DNA of 5,699 nt, from assembly GCA_041581935.1 (NCBI GenBank), contig JBFICP010000213.1:1-5699 (forward strand). Reading direction: 5' to 3'. Made by a program: the position numbers and the translations under genes. Of this stretch, positions 5,654-5,699 are shown one piece after another. Source of the stretch: JAABYT01 sp041581935 (GTDB lineage: Bacteria > Pseudomonadota > Gammaproteobacteria > HK1). Position 1 is the first letter of the stretch. Each line of letters opens with the position of its first letter. The notes beneath the pieces were generated by a model that did no database searches, was not told the origin of the DNA, and saw nothing but the letters and a program-made list of their open reading frames with translations.

Positions 5654-5677
5654 GTAGGCAGCGAGCCTGCCCGCGAA
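5654..5677 (+). repeat. REP-like palindromic element with GTAG head
   Basis: The segment starts GTAG (5654-5657), followed by a palindromic section: GGCAG (5657-5661) pairs perfectly with CTGCC (5667-5671) around CGAGC. It then continues CCGCGAA. By eye it resembles the GTAGG-AGCGAGCTTGCTCGCGAA type of repetitive extragenic palindrome common in Pseudomonas and relatives. It sits after a gene end, where REPs normally lie. Only one copy is visible and the window ends soon after, so the call rests on resemblance. Confidence 0.4.
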
Positions 5678-5699
5678 CCCGCAGCGTATCGGCGAGCAC

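Noticed and set aside
5475..5699. Minus-strand open frame running off the right edge
   Set aside because: Most of it is antisense to the DUF1127 gene and the rest crosses the palindromic elements; there is no recognisable product.

Overview
The window is GC-rich with strong third-position GC bias. It carries a GcvA-like LysR regulator, a DUF1127 small protein, an NfeD/slipin pair and, at the right edge, a short palindrome resembling the GTAG-headed REP elements of pseudomonads and xanthomonads. Together these suggest a proteobacterial chromosome, probably a gammaproteobacterium. The lineage is inferred from gene style, not from a marker gene. I see no phage, transposon, CRISPR, tRNA or rRNA sequence.

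Layout from left to right. (1) 1-295, minus strand: the N-terminal 98 residues of an isoprenylcysteine carboxyl methyltransferase (ICMT)-family membrane methyltransferase, cut by the left edge. (2) 420-2559, plus strand: a tight two-gene operon of a long NfeD membrane serine protease (ClpP-like domain, transmembrane block, OB-fold) followed one base later by a slipin (SPFH/stomatin family). This is a conserved protease-plus-scaffold pair thought to act in membrane quality control. (3) 2710-2913, plus strand: a 67-residue predicted lipoprotein with a clear LAGC lipobox and no family I recognise. (4) 2964-5281, minus strand: a LysR regulator followed 11 bases later by a flavin disulfide oxidoreductase of the mercuric reductase/lipoamide dehydrogenase fold. 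The ribosome-binding site of the second gene overlaps the stop codon of the first. (5) 5415-5627, plus strand: a DUF1127 (YjiS-like) small basic protein, transcribed divergently from the LysR gene.

The regulatory DNA stands out from its GC-rich surroundings. The 133-base LysR/DUF1127 intergenic region is AT-rich. It contains a good sigma-70 promoter for the LysR gene (TTGACA, 18-base spacer, TATGAC), an A/T dyad centred on its -10 box, and a perfect 6-bp inverted repeat just ahead of the DUF1127 ribosome-binding site. A 7-bp GC hairpin lies between the convergent lipoprotein and oxidoreductase genes, and a weaker hairpin follows the slipin gene.

The genes are mostly well-known families in ordinary arrangements, and I do not see an obviously new system. 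The best leads are the unknown small lipoprotein, the LysR/oxidoreductase/DUF1127 locus with its structured promoter region, and the REP-like palindrome at the right edge.
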